In this document: positions 19,262-27,925 of the stretch, one piece after another
Layout: each line of letters starts with the position of its first letter
Numbering within the stretch: position 1 is the stretch's first letter
Notes under the pieces: generated by a model
Databases searched by the model: none
Told to the model about the DNA's origin: nothing
What the model saw: only the letters and a program-made list of their open reading frames with translations
Origin: Zhongshania aliphaticivorans
GTDB lineage: Bacteria > Pseudomonadota > Gammaproteobacteria > Pseudomonadales > Spongiibacteraceae
NCBI RefSeq assembly: GCF_902705875.1
Contig: NZ_CACSIK010000001.1
Span: 1,543,994 to 1,607,993 of the forward strand
DNA: 64,000 nt
Reading direction: 5' to 3'
Made by a program: the position numbers and the translations under genes

Positions 19262-20215
19262 ATGGTGAGCAAACTGCAAGCGTTTGTTCGTCGTCGATTT
19301 AATATCTGGCTAGAAAGGCGCAGCCCACCTTGCGCTCAATTAATACTAAACCAACGTCGTATATTTATTATTCCATCCCGGGTTGGTGGCGGCTATTTCA
19401 TTATGTTGTTTGGTCTGCTAATGCTGGCGATCAATTATCAAAATAACCTAATCTTTGCGATTACCTTTTGGCTCTTCAGTATTTTCCTTGTTGTCATTCT
19501 TCATACCTACGCCAATTTATCTGGCATTATCTTACGTGCGGGTGCAGCTGAGCCGGTCTTTGCAGGTCAACGAGCGGCTTTTCATTTGCACTTGGACGCA
19601 GGCAAGCGCGATAGACACCGTTTATACCTAGGCTTTGCTGAACAACAGCAAGAAGTTTGCAGCGTGAATGCGAATGAGGGGGCGACCACGGTTATATTGA
19701 CGTTTCCAGCTTCCAAGCGAGGTGTAATGCATCCAAGCCGAATGACAGTAACAACGCGTTATCCATTGGGAATATTGCGTTGTTGGGCCGCACCTAAACT
19801 AGATTGGCACTGCGTTGTTTATCCTCAGCCAAAAATGTTGCGGCCGTTAATCAATCGGGCCGCAGACGGTGAGGGTGGGGTGGATAGCTTTTCCCGTGAT
19901 AGAGATGAATTTAGTGGTTTTCAACGCTATCAGCCGGGGCAATCACCTAGCCGAATATTTTGGAAAGCGTATGCTAAGGGGCAGCCATTACAAACGAAGC
20001 AGTTTGAGCAATCACAGGCAGATGAATTGGTTTTGGATTGGAATGAACTTGAGGGCTTGGGAGTGGAGGACCGGCTGAGTACGTTGTGCGCTTGGGCTCT
20101 GGATTGTAATAAGCGCGGCCTAGCGTTTGGTTTGCAGCTCCCAGGGCTTAAAGTCGCAGCGGCTAGTGGTGGTGATCAATTAAGCCGAGTACTCCGCTCG
20201 TTGGCCATGTATTAA
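19262..20215 (+). CDS. DUF58 domain-containing membrane protein
   Basis: 317 residues with two adjacent hydrophobic helices at about 42-60 and 66-82, followed by a cytoplasmic-type domain. The DUF58 hallmark FQRYQPGQSPSRIFWK lies at about residues 220-235, and a degenerate VWA-like end (LVLDWNEL) follows. The ATG at 19262 is two bases after the moxR stop. DUF58 proteins occur next to MoxR ATPases and TgpA-type transglutaminases; in Pseudomonas aeruginosa the same triplet precedes and includes tgpA. The biochemical role is unknown. Confidence 0.88.
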   Translation: MVSKLQAFVRRRFNIWLERRSPPCAQLILNQRRIFIIPSRVGGGYFIMLFGLLMLAINYQNNLIFAITFWLFSIFLVVILHTYANLSGIILRAGAAEPVFAGQRAAFHLHLDAGKRDRHRLYLGFAEQQQEVCSVNANEGATTVILTFPASKRGVMHPSRMTVTTRYPLGILRCWAAPKLDWHCVVYPQPKMLRPLINRAADGEGGVDSFSRDRDEFSGFQRYQPGQSPSRIFWKAYAKGQPLQTKQFEQSQADELVLDWNELEGLGVEDRLSTLCAWALDCNKRGLAFGLQLPGLKVAAASGGDQLSRVLRSLAMY

Positions 20216-20236
20216 TATGCGCTTCTTTTTAACGAT

Positions 20237-22237
20237 ATGAATATTGTGACCGCGGCTGAAAATCGTCATGCAGTGATTTGGTTATTACTTGCCCAGCTGT
20301 GCGCAATATTGCCTTTGATTGCGGTGTTGCCGCCGTGGGTCGTGCTGGTGTGGTTGGGGGCCGCATGGTGGTATTGGCGTATTTTGTCGGCGGGGAGGTC
20401 TTACCCAAACCCTTTGCTTAAGGCTGCACTTGCACTGGTTGCTGTGGCGGGTGTGTATCTGTCGTTTTCGTCGCTGCTGGCTTTAGAGGCGATGGTTGCC
20501 ATTCTCGTTCTCGCATTGATCCTGAAACTATTAGAACTTAAAACCGAGCGCGATCACTGGCTAATCTTGATGCTTAGTTACTTTGTTGTCGCCTGCGGAT
20601 TATTGTTGTCACAGCAGATAATCGATGTTGCTTTGGCGCTTATTCAGCTTGCCATGCTGTTAATGGCCCAACAGGCGATGAGCCGCGATAAAACCAGGCC
20701 GGGCATTATGCTGCGAAAGATTGCCGTCATTGCCTTGCAATCGCTACCTTTAATGCTCATGTTGTTTGTGATTTTCCCCCGTATTGGCCCTTTGTGGACC
20801 ATGCCTCTGCCTGGAGGGCAGGGAGTGACGGGAATGTCTGATTCTCTTGAGTTTGGAGATATTGCGAAGTTAAGCCAGTCTGGCGATTTGGCGTTTAGGG
20901 TTAGGTTTGATGGCGAGCCGCCAAACACTGAGTTGTTATATTGGCGGGGTCTTGTATTAGACGAGTTTGATGGGCGCCGTTGGAGCCGAAACAGTTGGCC
21001 TGCACGGGACAAAACTAAGGCACCTTTAGTGGAGGAGCCCAGCATTAACTATACCGTTACCCTTGAGTCAGGTATGCATGAATGGCTTTATGTACTGCCT
21101 TTGGGCAAGGTGGAAAATAGATCCGATGTATATTACACCCATCAGCATCAGTGGTTGAGTCGTCGCGGGATTAACGGACGAGTCGAATATCGTGCAGAAA
21201 GCAATTACTCCTCGGTACTTATGGATGATCGTGGGGCTGACAAACAAAATTTACGCTTGGTGGGTGCGTCGAAAAACCCGCAAGCATCTGCTTTGGCAAA
21301 AACGTGGCTACAGGAATATTCAAATCCCAGTGAGCGAGTGGCGGCGGCAATGCGTTATTTTGAGACGACACCGTTCGAATACACCCTAACGCCAGCAGTC
21401 TTGGGTGATAACAATGTAGATGATTTTTTGTTTAATACTCGACAGGGCTATTGCGAGCATTTTGCTGGTAGCTTTGTTTATCTTATGCGAGCAGCCGGTG
21501 TGCCTGCGAGGATTGTTGTCGGGTATCAAGGTGGAGAACTCAATGAGCGGGAAGGCTATCTCTTGGTTCACCAGTCTGATGCGCATGCTTGGGCAGAGGT
21601 TTGGTTTGAAGATCGTGGCTGGGTGAGGATTGATCCAACAGCAACGGTTGCGCCATCGCGGATAAGTTTGGGGGCAGAGGCTTTATTGAGTCGTCAGCGA
21701 GGTTATCTAAATGATTCGCCCATGTCGTTACGTCGTTATGAATGGGCAAAGCAATTTCGTTATTTCGTCGATAATATAAATTACGCATGGGCGCGCTGGG
21801 TGTTAAATTTTGATAGTGATATTCAAAATAGTTTTTTACGTGGCTTGTTAGGACAAATAAACCCTCAGCGAATGTTAATTGCGGTGATGTTGGTGGGCGG
21901 CCTGCCTCTGGTTGTGGCAGCATTCTTTAGTTTGCGCCTTCCTGCAAAGCGGGGAGAAGATTTAGCAGCGCGTTACTATTTGTACAGCTGCAGAGCGTTA
22001 GCACGAAGAGGTATAGATCGCGCAGAGGGTGAAACCCCAGAGGATTTTTTAGCTAGAGTTGCTGTCGAGCAACCGTGTTGGGCGCAGTGGTTTACGTTAC
22101 AAACACAATTGTTTACTCGCTGTAGTTATTTGCCGGTAGACAGTGAGAGTTACAAATACAATTTACTGCAATTGAAACAATTACAACGTCCACGAAAGTG
22201 GATGCAACAAAGTGCTGACGAGGAGTTGCGAGATTGA
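20237..22237 (+). CDS. tgpA: Membrane-bound transglutaminase-like protein, TgpA type
   Basis: A 666-residue inner-membrane protein with five or six N-terminal helices to about residue 195 (DUF3488 region), a large periplasmic transglutaminase-like domain, and a C-terminal helix at about 548-567 followed by a DUF4129-like tail. The papain-like triad is intact: Cys406 in QGYCEHFAG, His450 in SDAHAWAEV and Asp466 in RIDPTA. The architecture and the MoxR-DUF58 neighbours match Pseudomonas aeruginosa TgpA, which is important for viability there. The natural substrate is not known. Its TGA overlaps the TTG start of the following channel gene. Confidence 0.9.
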   Translation: MNIVTAAENRHAVIWLLLAQLCAILPLIAVLPPWVVLVWLGAAWWYWRILSAGRSYPNPLLKAALALVAVAGVYLSFSSLLALEAMVAILVLALILKLLELKTERDHWLILMLSYFVVACGLLLSQQIIDVALALIQLAMLLMAQQAMSRDKTRPGIMLRKIAVIALQSLPLMLMLFVIFPRIGPLWTMPLPGGQGVTGMSDSLEFGDIAKLSQSGDLAFRVRFDGEPPNTELLYWRGLVLDEFDGRRWSRNSWPARDKTKAPLVEEPSINYTVTLESGMHEWLYVLPLGKVENRSDVYYTHQHQWLSRRGINGRVEYRAESNYSSVLMDDRGADKQNLRLVGASKNPQASALAKTWLQEYSNPSERVAAAMRYFETTPFEYTLTPAVLGDNNVDDFLFNTRQGYCEHFAGSFVYLMRAAGVPARIVVGYQGGELNEREGYLLVHQSDAHAWAEVWFEDRGWVRIDPTATVAPSRISLGAEALLSRQRGYLNDSPMSLRRYEWAKQFRYFVDNINYAWARWVLNFDSDIQNSFLRGLLGQINPQRMLIAVMLVGGLPLVVAAFFSLRLPAKRGEDLAARYYLYSCRALARRGIDRAEGETPEDFLARVAVEQPCWAQWFTLQTQLFTRCSYLPVDSESYKYNLLQLKQLQRPRKWMQQSADEELRD

Positions 22238-22803
22238 TTACTAAGGTTGTAATAGCGATTTGTTCTCTCGCGTTGTTGTTTTATTTTAATCGAATCGTTA
22301 CTGGTGTGCTGATTACGTTTGCCGACAAAAATAAGGTGTCAGCGCTTCGCTTGGGTTATGTGCGAAAAGCGGTAAATATCGGTTTTTTGTTGTCAGGCTT
22401 AATCTTAATTTGTTTCTTTTTTGGCCTAGGTTTTCAGCAAGTATTTATATTTCTTTCTTCGTTTCTGGCCGTGCTGGGTATTGCCTTGGTGGCTCAGTGG
22501 TCCATTCTCAGTAATATTACTGCAGGTGTGATCATTTTTTTTGCATTTCCGTATCGTATTGGTGATCGTATTAAAGTGGTTGATAAAGATGATGATATTA
22601 CCGGACAAATTGTCGAGATCGCTTTATTTCATGTTCTTATTCGACGCGATGATGGTAGTACGGTGACCTATCCCAATAGCATTATTTTGCAAAAAGCCGT
22701 TATTAAGTCGCCTCAGTTGAGTAGTAAGTCAGCTGTTGCTGAGGTAAATGAATCCTCTATAAACGCTGAAGTTGACGTGATTGCTAAAAAAGAAACCCCG
22801 TAA
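22234..22803 (+). CDS. Small MscS-like mechanosensitive channel protein
   Basis: 189 residues. There is one helix at about residues 3-22, a second at 45-63, and an amphipathic pore-like helix at 68-88 leading into the conserved LSNITAGVIIFFAFPYRIGDRIKV, which is the TM3/beta-domain junction of MscS. A short beta domain follows, and the usual alpha/beta C-terminal domain is missing. The start is TTG at 22234, overlapping the tgpA TGA (TTGA) with GAGGAG about 9 bases upstream. Translational coupling to the transglutaminase is likely. Whether it gates ions or serves as an envelope sensor cannot be told from sequence. Confidence 0.82.
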   Translation: MITKVVIAICSLALLFYFNRIVTGVLITFADKNKVSALRLGYVRKAVNIGFLLSGLILICFFFGLGFQQVFIFLSSFLAVLGIALVAQWSILSNITAGVIIFFAFPYRIGDRIKVVDKDDDITGQIVEIALFHVLIRRDDGSTVTYPNSIILQKAVIKSPQLSSKSAVAEVNESSINAEVDVIAKKETP

Positions 22804-22813
22804 TATGAAGTCA

Positions 22814-23449
22814 CTAACAGCGGTAAGCTTTATAAAAAAGTTGTGCGCATTGTGTAGCATATTGCTTTAGTTCTTCAGTTGACTTTGATTGCGGTAAGCC
22901 GATTAAACTTTGAAATTGTGTTTCACAAACTATCATAGACATTAATTGGGCTGCCGCGGTATCGATATTTTCAATGCATAAAATACCTAGCTTACTCTGT
23001 TCTTCGAGATAGACTCTGAGTTGACGGCGAATTTTTCCGGGGCCGGCTTCCCAGAATAGTTTGCTCACTTCTGATTGTCCTGCGCCGCTGATGCAAGCCC
23101 TAAACATGCCAATGGCATCTTCGCTAATCAGCAAAGAAGACAGTTGTTGGCTGAATAAACTCAGGTATTCTTCGCAGCCCATTGGTTGTTTGATTTTATT
23201 TGGTGCAAGGTCATATTCCTCACATTTGCAATCAATTGCGGCGGTAAACAGTAATTGCTTATTGCCAAAGTGGCTGTATACGGTTTGCTTTGAAACGCCA
23301 GCCGATTTGGCAATCTGTTCCATGCTGACTTTTTCGAAGCCATCAGTAATAAAGAGGGCTCCTGCGGCATCAATAATTTGGCTGCGCTTTTCTTCGCTTT
23401 TGCTACGTACGCGTTTTTCTTCCACTTTCGTGTCTACCTTTTTATGCAT
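22814..23449 (-). CDS. TetR/AcrR family repressor, probable regulator of the divergent RND pump
   Basis: 211 residues with a basic N-terminal tail, then the TetR DNA-binding domain: IIDAAGALFITDGF helix, and the helix-turn-helix with VSKQTVYSHFGNKQLL at about residues 53-68. The C-terminal ligand domain is of a generic AcrR-like kind that I cannot subtype. It is transcribed away from the RND pair, with a 31-bp imperfect palindrome between them, the standard layout for local autoregulated control. Its 3' end faces the MscS gene only 10 bases away, with no terminator visible between. Confidence 0.9.
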   Translation of the reverse strand: MHKKVDTKVEEKRVRSKSEEKRSQIIDAAGALFITDGFEKVSMEQIAKSAGVSKQTVYSHFGNKQLLFTAAIDCKCEEYDLAPNKIKQPMGCEEYLSLFSQQLSSLLISEDAIGMFRACISGAGQSEVSKLFWEAGPGKIRRQLRVYLEEQSKLGILCIENIDTAAAQLMSMIVCETQFQSLIGLPQSKSTEELKQYATQCAQLFYKAYRC

Positions 23450-23482
23450 AACACTGCTGGGTTATTGCCAATATGTAATGCT

Positions 23483-23511
23483 AATTTATCTAAAATAGAC
23501 TAGACAGTCCA
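23483..23511 (-). promoter_or_regulatory. Candidate promoter for the tetR gene
   Basis: Read on the minus strand: TGGACT (23511-23506), a 17-base spacer and TAAATT (23488-23483), each 4 of 6 to consensus. The -35 hexamer lies inside the palindromic operator, so the repressor would block its own transcription. The tetR ATG is about 34 bases beyond the -10. Confidence 0.4.
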
Positions 23512-23521
23512 GTTTAGTTTA
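23491..23521. promoter_or_regulatory. TetR operator: 31-bp imperfect palindrome
   Basis: Centred on A at 23506. The core arms TAGACTAGAC (23496-23505) and GTCCAGTTTA (23507-23516) match in 8 of 10 positions; extending to 23491-23521 gives 12 of 15. It lies between the divergent tetR and RND genes and overlaps the -35 elements of both candidate promoters. Operator function is inferred from symmetry and position. Confidence 0.72.
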
Positions 23522-23529
23522 TCTATATT
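23501..23529 (+). promoter_or_regulatory. Candidate sigma70 promoter for the RND efflux genes
   Basis: TAGACA (23501-23506), 17-base spacer, TATATT (23524-23529); each hexamer is 5 of 6 to consensus. The -35 sits in the centre of the palindromic operator. The adaptor ATG at 23563 would be about 27 bases beyond the expected transcription start. Confidence 0.62.
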
Positions 23530-23562
23530 CGTGTCAATCTACAGCAGATCGAGTATTTGGCA

Positions 23563-24627
23563 ATGCAATCAACTTTTGTTCAATCGGTAATTTTGGTGAT
23601 GATGTTGTTTTCGCCATCTTTATTAGCTGAGGTGACTCTTCAGCGGGTTAGTACTACCGTGATTGAGCGTTTACCAGCCTACGAGGCTCAGCGCTTATTT
23701 GCTGGTCGAGTCATTGGTAGCCAGCGAGCAGATATTGGTTTTGAATTGGCTGGTAAGGTTGCAGAGGTGACAGTTGAGGATGGTCAGCAAGTCAATGCTG
23801 GAGAAGTACTTGCACGGCTTGATACACGATCTTTAGTCATTGAAAAGGCTGAGTTAATTGCAGCGCAGAGTGAAGTGACAGCTCGACTTGAACAATTAGA
23901 AAAAGACGTCATTCGCTTCCGAAATTTACGTGAGAGTGGTTATGTATCGGTTGGCCAACTTGATGAATTAATATCTCGTCGCAGTGCGGCTGCCGCCCAG
24001 TTGTCACAAGTTGATGCTCGGCTTAAAGGCGTGGCATTGCGAATGAAAAAATCACAAATGACTGCGCCATTTAGCGGTGAAGTCTCTACACAGCAAGTGG
24101 AAGAGGGCGTATTGGTTAGTGCTGGGCAAGCGTTAATGCAAGTGGTTGTTACTGGAAATAACGAGGCGGTATTTGGTATTTCTGACCGCTTGGGCAGGAA
24201 CCTAGTCTATGGCCAGCCTTTATCGATATCCGGTGATTTTGGTGTTTGGCCGGTTTCAGTCATTTCAGTGGCGCAAAATTTGGATTGGCGCACCCAAACT
24301 CGTACGGTGAGAGTTCAACTTCCACCAGAAGCGCCCGCCGTTGATGGCAATACAACCTATTTACATTTACCCGAGAAACGGGATGTCTCTGGCTTTTGGG
24401 TGCCTTTGACTGCACTGCTTGAGGATGTCCGAGGAACATGGGCAGTTTACGGACTCGCAGCAGTCGACGATGGCAGCTACCAGCTGCGCAAGCGATCGGT
24501 TCAGCCGGTCTATCAATATCAGGGTCGAGTCTATGTGGACGGGGAATTACAAACGGGTGATCGTATTGTGACAGCCGGACTTCATCGTTTATCGCCTGGG
24601 CTGCATGTCAGCTTAATGGCCGAGTAA
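23563..24627 (+). CDS. RND efflux periplasmic adaptor (membrane fusion protein)
   Basis: 354 residues of the HlyD/AcrA type that bridge an RND pump to an outer-membrane channel. A signal peptide (VQSVILVMMLFSPSLLA) is followed directly by the mature chain; there is no lipobox, so it is not a lipoprotein like AcrA. The lipoyl half-motif GFELAGKVAEVTVEDGQQV is at about residues 64-82, a helical hairpin at about 95-150, and the second half-motif APFSGEVSTQQVEEG at about 168-182, then beta-barrel domains. A TTG at 23557 is an alternative start two codons upstream. The RND pump follows after 6 bases. No outer-membrane factor gene is nearby. Confidence 0.92.
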   Translation: MQSTFVQSVILVMMLFSPSLLAEVTLQRVSTTVIERLPAYEAQRLFAGRVIGSQRADIGFELAGKVAEVTVEDGQQVNAGEVLARLDTRSLVIEKAELIAAQSEVTARLEQLEKDVIRFRNLRESGYVSVGQLDELISRRSAAAAQLSQVDARLKGVALRMKKSQMTAPFSGEVSTQQVEEGVLVSAGQALMQVVVTGNNEAVFGISDRLGRNLVYGQPLSISGDFGVWPVSVISVAQNLDWRTQTRTVRVQLPPEAPAVDGNTTYLHLPEKRDVSGFWVPLTALLEDVRGTWAVYGLAAVDDGSYQLRKRSVQPVYQYQGRVYVDGELQTGDRIVTAGLHRLSPGLHVSLMAE

Positions 24628-24633
24628 TCCGCT

Positions 24634-27600
24634 ATGATTTCTAAAATGCTGACTAACCCCCGAATGGTTGCACTGCTATTTGCACTTATCCTTGTTGCCG
24701 GCCTTGCTGCGGTAGCTAGCTTACCGCGCCTTGAAGACCCCCATATAGTTAATCGTCACGCAATTTTAGTGACTCCATTCCCCGGAGCCAGTGCAGAGCG
24801 CGTAGAAAGTTTAATTGCCGAACCCCTAGAAACGGCGATTCGCACAGTGCCCGAGGTATACCACATTACCGCCCATTCTAGCGGTGGTGTTTCAGTGATT
24901 GTGGTGCAGCTGGACGATTCTGTTAATCAGGAAGATGGCGATCAGTTGTGGGCCGAAATAAGGGATAAAATTCAACAAACAGCGAGTCAGCTTCCGGAAG
25001 GTGCCGGCGAACCGTATTTGGATACAACCAGAAACTATGCGTTTACGTGGATTGGGGCTTTGGCTTGGCAAGGCACTGGGCCTTCAGATTTATTGCGTTT
25101 GGGGCGCTATTCAGACGAGTTAGCCAGTAGATTAAGAAACCTTTCTGGCACCGATATCGTTAAGGTTGTCGGGGCGCCAGTTGAAGAAATACAGGTGAAA
25201 GTAGACCCGGTCAAGGCAACGGCAGTTGGATTGGATGTGCCTAAGATTGCGGGGCTTTTGGGAGTCAGCGATGCAAAAACGGCTGCCGGCGAACTCAATA
25301 ATGATAAGCAGCGTATTTCTGTTGAATTAGTGGGTGGGTTTGACGCTGTTGAACGCATTCGTCGCACGCCTTTGCTGACCTTAGCTAATGGTGGTTCATT
25401 GCAGTTACAGGATGTTGCTCATGTGTATCACGGCGAGCCGGATACGCCTAGCGATATTGCGATTGTCAGCGGCGAGCGCGCGGTGGTGATCGGATCTCGT
25501 ATGCTGCCAGACATGCGAGGAGATCGCTGGACCGAGGTGTTGCAAAAGGAGGTGGCTGATTTTGTGGCCACCTTACCTGATGAGATTGTATTGCAAGAAC
25601 TCTTTGTACAAGAAGATTACAACGAGGTTCGTTTAAGCGGTTTAATTAATAATATTTTGCTGGGTTTTTTCTTTATTTTTACCATTTTGTTGGTGACGCT
25701 AGGTTGGCGTTCTGCGGCGATAGTTGCCGTATCCCTACCTTTGACGATGTTGTTTTCGATGGCGTGTATGCGCATGACGAATATGCCTATACATCAAATG
25801 TCAGTTACGGGGCTTATCGTGGCCCTAGGGATTATGGTAGATAACGCTATTGTGGTCGCTGATACCGTCATGCGTTATCGCCGCGGAGGTTTCTCTGCTG
25901 TTGCAGCGGCAACCAAAACTTTACGCCATTTATGGGTCCCTCTGTTAGGTTCCACATTAACCACCGTTTTGACCTTTATGCCGGTTGTACTTATGCCCGG
26001 GCCTGCAGGTGAATTTATCGGCCCATTAGGACGAGCAGTTATTTTTTCTTTGCTTGGCTCATGGCTTATTTCTCTCTTTATTATTGCGCCGGTTGCGGGG
26101 AAATGGTTGTCCAACAATCAAGTGAGTGGTGTTGGTGCGCCGCGTTTGAACTATTGGTTTCGCCGTTTTCTGGCGTGGGTGTTGTTACGTCCTCGGCGCT
26201 TTATGTTGGCGGCATGTGTATTGCCGGTAACGGGATTTATCGCTATTCAAAGTTTACCCGAGCAGTTTTTTCCGCCCTCAGACCGGGACATGATTAACCT
26301 TGAGCTATATCTACCCGCTGGTAGCAGTATTGAGCATACGCGACGGGCTACTGAGAAAATAACCGAAATTATCAATACCCACCCAGAAGTGACTTCTATT
26401 CATTGGTTTATTGGGCGTAATGCCGTGTCGTTTTATTACAACCTTATGGACTCTAAAGATGGCGCGTCAAATTATGCACAAACGATGATGAAAATGAAGG
26501 ACTTTAGTCACGCGAATCGCTTGATAAGCATCTTGCAGCAGGAATTAGACGAGGCTTTTCCGAATTATCAAATTATTGTGCGTCGACTAGCACAAGGACC
26601 ACCGTCAAATGCGCCTGTTGAGCTGCGGTTATACGGTAGTAGTTTGCCCCGTTTAAAAATGATGGGCGATGAGTTGCGGCGTATCGCACAGGAAACTGAT
26701 GACGTAATTCATGTTCGAGACTCCTTAGGTGAAGTTGTGCCTAAACTTTGGATTGATATTGATGAGAGTGAAGCGCAGCGGAGTCAAATTGGCCTGAAAG
26801 ATCTTTCAGCGTTGCTGGCAACGAATATCGATGGGGTGGTGAGTGGCAGCATGTTGGATGGTACTGAACAGCTGCCTATACGGGTATCTGGAGCGGGTGT
26901 AAAAGAAACAAGTATTGATAGGCTCATGTCGTTTCCGCTCGCATTACCAACGGGAGCGCGGCCGCTATCTGCCTTGGCCGATGTTGAATTAAAGCCTGCA
27001 CAGGCGAAAATCTCTCGTCGTGATGGGCGACGGGTTAATATGATAGATGTATTTATTAGAGACGGAGTTCTTCCTGCACAAGTACTTACTCGTCTTAAGG
27101 CGAGGATTGCAGAGGAGGGGTTCACCGTGCCTGCAGGTTATACATTAGAGATTGGTGGCGAATCAGAAAGCCGCAATGAGGCCGTTGGTAATTTAATGGG
27201 CAGTGTTGGTATTATCGTGGTTTTGCTTGTTGTCACCGTCGTGATGGCATTTGATTCTTTCCGTCTTTCTGCATTGGTATTTGCTGTTGCTATCCAATCT
27301 GCTGGTATGGGCATGCTGAGTCTGTGGATTGCTCAGTACCCATTTGGTTTTACCGCCATCATCGGTTTGATGGGGTTGATGGGGCTGGCGGTTAATGCGG
27401 CGATTGTTATTTTAACAGAGCTTAAATCATCGCCCTTGGCCATGGCGGGTGATCAGGCCGAAATTGTGAATGTAGTGTCGGTGTGTACTAAGCATATTAG
27501 TTCTACCACCATCACCACTGTGGCGGGGTTGATACCTTTAATCTTGTCGGGAGGGGGATTTTGGCCTCCCTTTGCCGTGGTGCTGGCCGGTGGTACGGTC

Positions 27601-27702
27601 TTAACGACAGTACTGTCATTGTTTTTTGTACCTGCTGCATTTTTAGTGCTTAGAAAGCCCTATGTGCTCAAGTATTTACCACAGAGAAAAACTGCGGTTT
27701 AA
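24634..27702 (+). CDS. RND family efflux transporter permease
   Basis: A 1022-residue inner-membrane proton-driven exporter of the AcrB/HAE-like class, with the usual twelve helices and two large periplasmic loops. The first helix begins at about residue 11. The TM4 proton-relay region reads GIMVDNAIVVAD, with Asp403 kept and the second aspartate of AcrB replaced by Asn404, as in many RND subfamilies. VTPFPGASAERVE near residue 46 and the GLMGLMGLAVNAAIV helix near the C-terminus are typical. It shares an operon with the adaptor and is presumably repressed by the divergent TetR protein. The substrate cannot be predicted. Confidence 0.93.
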   Translation: MISKMLTNPRMVALLFALILVAGLAAVASLPRLEDPHIVNRHAILVTPFPGASAERVESLIAEPLETAIRTVPEVYHITAHSSGGVSVIVVQLDDSVNQEDGDQLWAEIRDKIQQTASQLPEGAGEPYLDTTRNYAFTWIGALAWQGTGPSDLLRLGRYSDELASRLRNLSGTDIVKVVGAPVEEIQVKVDPVKATAVGLDVPKIAGLLGVSDAKTAAGELNNDKQRISVELVGGFDAVERIRRTPLLTLANGGSLQLQDVAHVYHGEPDTPSDIAIVSGERAVVIGSRMLPDMRGDRWTEVLQKEVADFVATLPDEIVLQELFVQEDYNEVRLSGLINNILLGFFFIFTILLVTLGWRSAAIVAVSLPLTMLFSMACMRMTNMPIHQMSVTGLIVALGIMVDNAIVVADTVMRYRRGGFSAVAAATKTLRHLWVPLLGSTLTTVLTFMPVVLMPGPAGEFIGPLGRAVIFSLLGSWLISLFIIAPVAGKWLSNNQVSGVGAPRLNYWFRRFLAWVLLRPRRFMLAACVLPVTGFIAIQSLPEQFFPPSDRDMINLELYLPAGSSIEHTRRATEKITEIINTHPEVTSIHWFIGRNAVSFYYNLMDSKDGASNYAQTMMKMKDFSHANRLISILQQELDEAFPNYQIIVRRLAQGPPSNAPVELRLYGSSLPRLKMMGDELRRIAQETDDVIHVRDSLGEVVPKLWIDIDESEAQRSQIGLKDLSALLATNIDGVVSGSMLDGTEQLPIRVSGAGVKETSIDRLMSFPLALPTGARPLSALADVELKPAQAKISRRDGRRVNMIDVFIRDGVLPAQVLTRLKARIAEEGFTVPAGYTLEIGGESESRNEAVGNLMGSVGIIVVLLVVTVVMAFDSFRLSALVFAVAIQSAGMGMLSLWIAQYPFGFTAIIGLMGLMGLAVNAAIVILTELKSSPLAMAGDQAEIVNVVSVCTKHISSTTITTVAGLIPLILSGGGFWPPFAVVLAGGTVLTTVLSLFFVPAAFLVLRKPYVLKYLPQRKTAV

Positions 27703-27725
27703 ACTTGTAAGGCTTGAAATATTAA

Positions 27726-27735
27726 CCCCCCCCCC
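27726..27735. repeat. Homopolymer tract of ten C followed by six T
   Basis: An uninterrupted C10 at 27726-27735 runs into T6 at 27736-27741, 24 bases after the RND stop. The 223-base gap 27703-27925 otherwise holds only an extended -10 candidate for yibL. Such tracts are prone to slippage and to sequencing error. Confidence 0.9.
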
Positions 27736-27858
27736 TTTTTTGATTACCTGGAAATCGGGTAGCGAGTGTTTCTTGATGATTCAGTTAGTTAAATGAAGAA
27801 ACGGCCGCTTTGTTAGCACAATGGGGTACTGCTTTATCGCCGTAAGCTCGCTGCTTAT

Positions 27859-27867
27859 TGTTATACT
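27859..27867 (+). promoter_or_regulatory. Extended -10 element upstream of yibL
   Basis: TGTTATACT, a TG plus a 5-of-6 -10 hexamer (TATACT at 27862-27867), 59 bases before the yibL ATG. No -35 match at 16-18 bases, which an extended -10 can tolerate. Confidence 0.4.
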
Positions 27868-27925
27868 GCATCTAAGATGGGGTATGACAATGGTCCCCGC
27901 AGTGTACCCTTGGGGAGAGTAATTA

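Noticed and set aside
27821..27922. A 33-codon open frame just before yibL with a hydrophobic middle
   Set aside because: No ribosome binding site precedes it, and it covers the likely yibL promoter and ribosome binding site. Too short to support from sequence alone.
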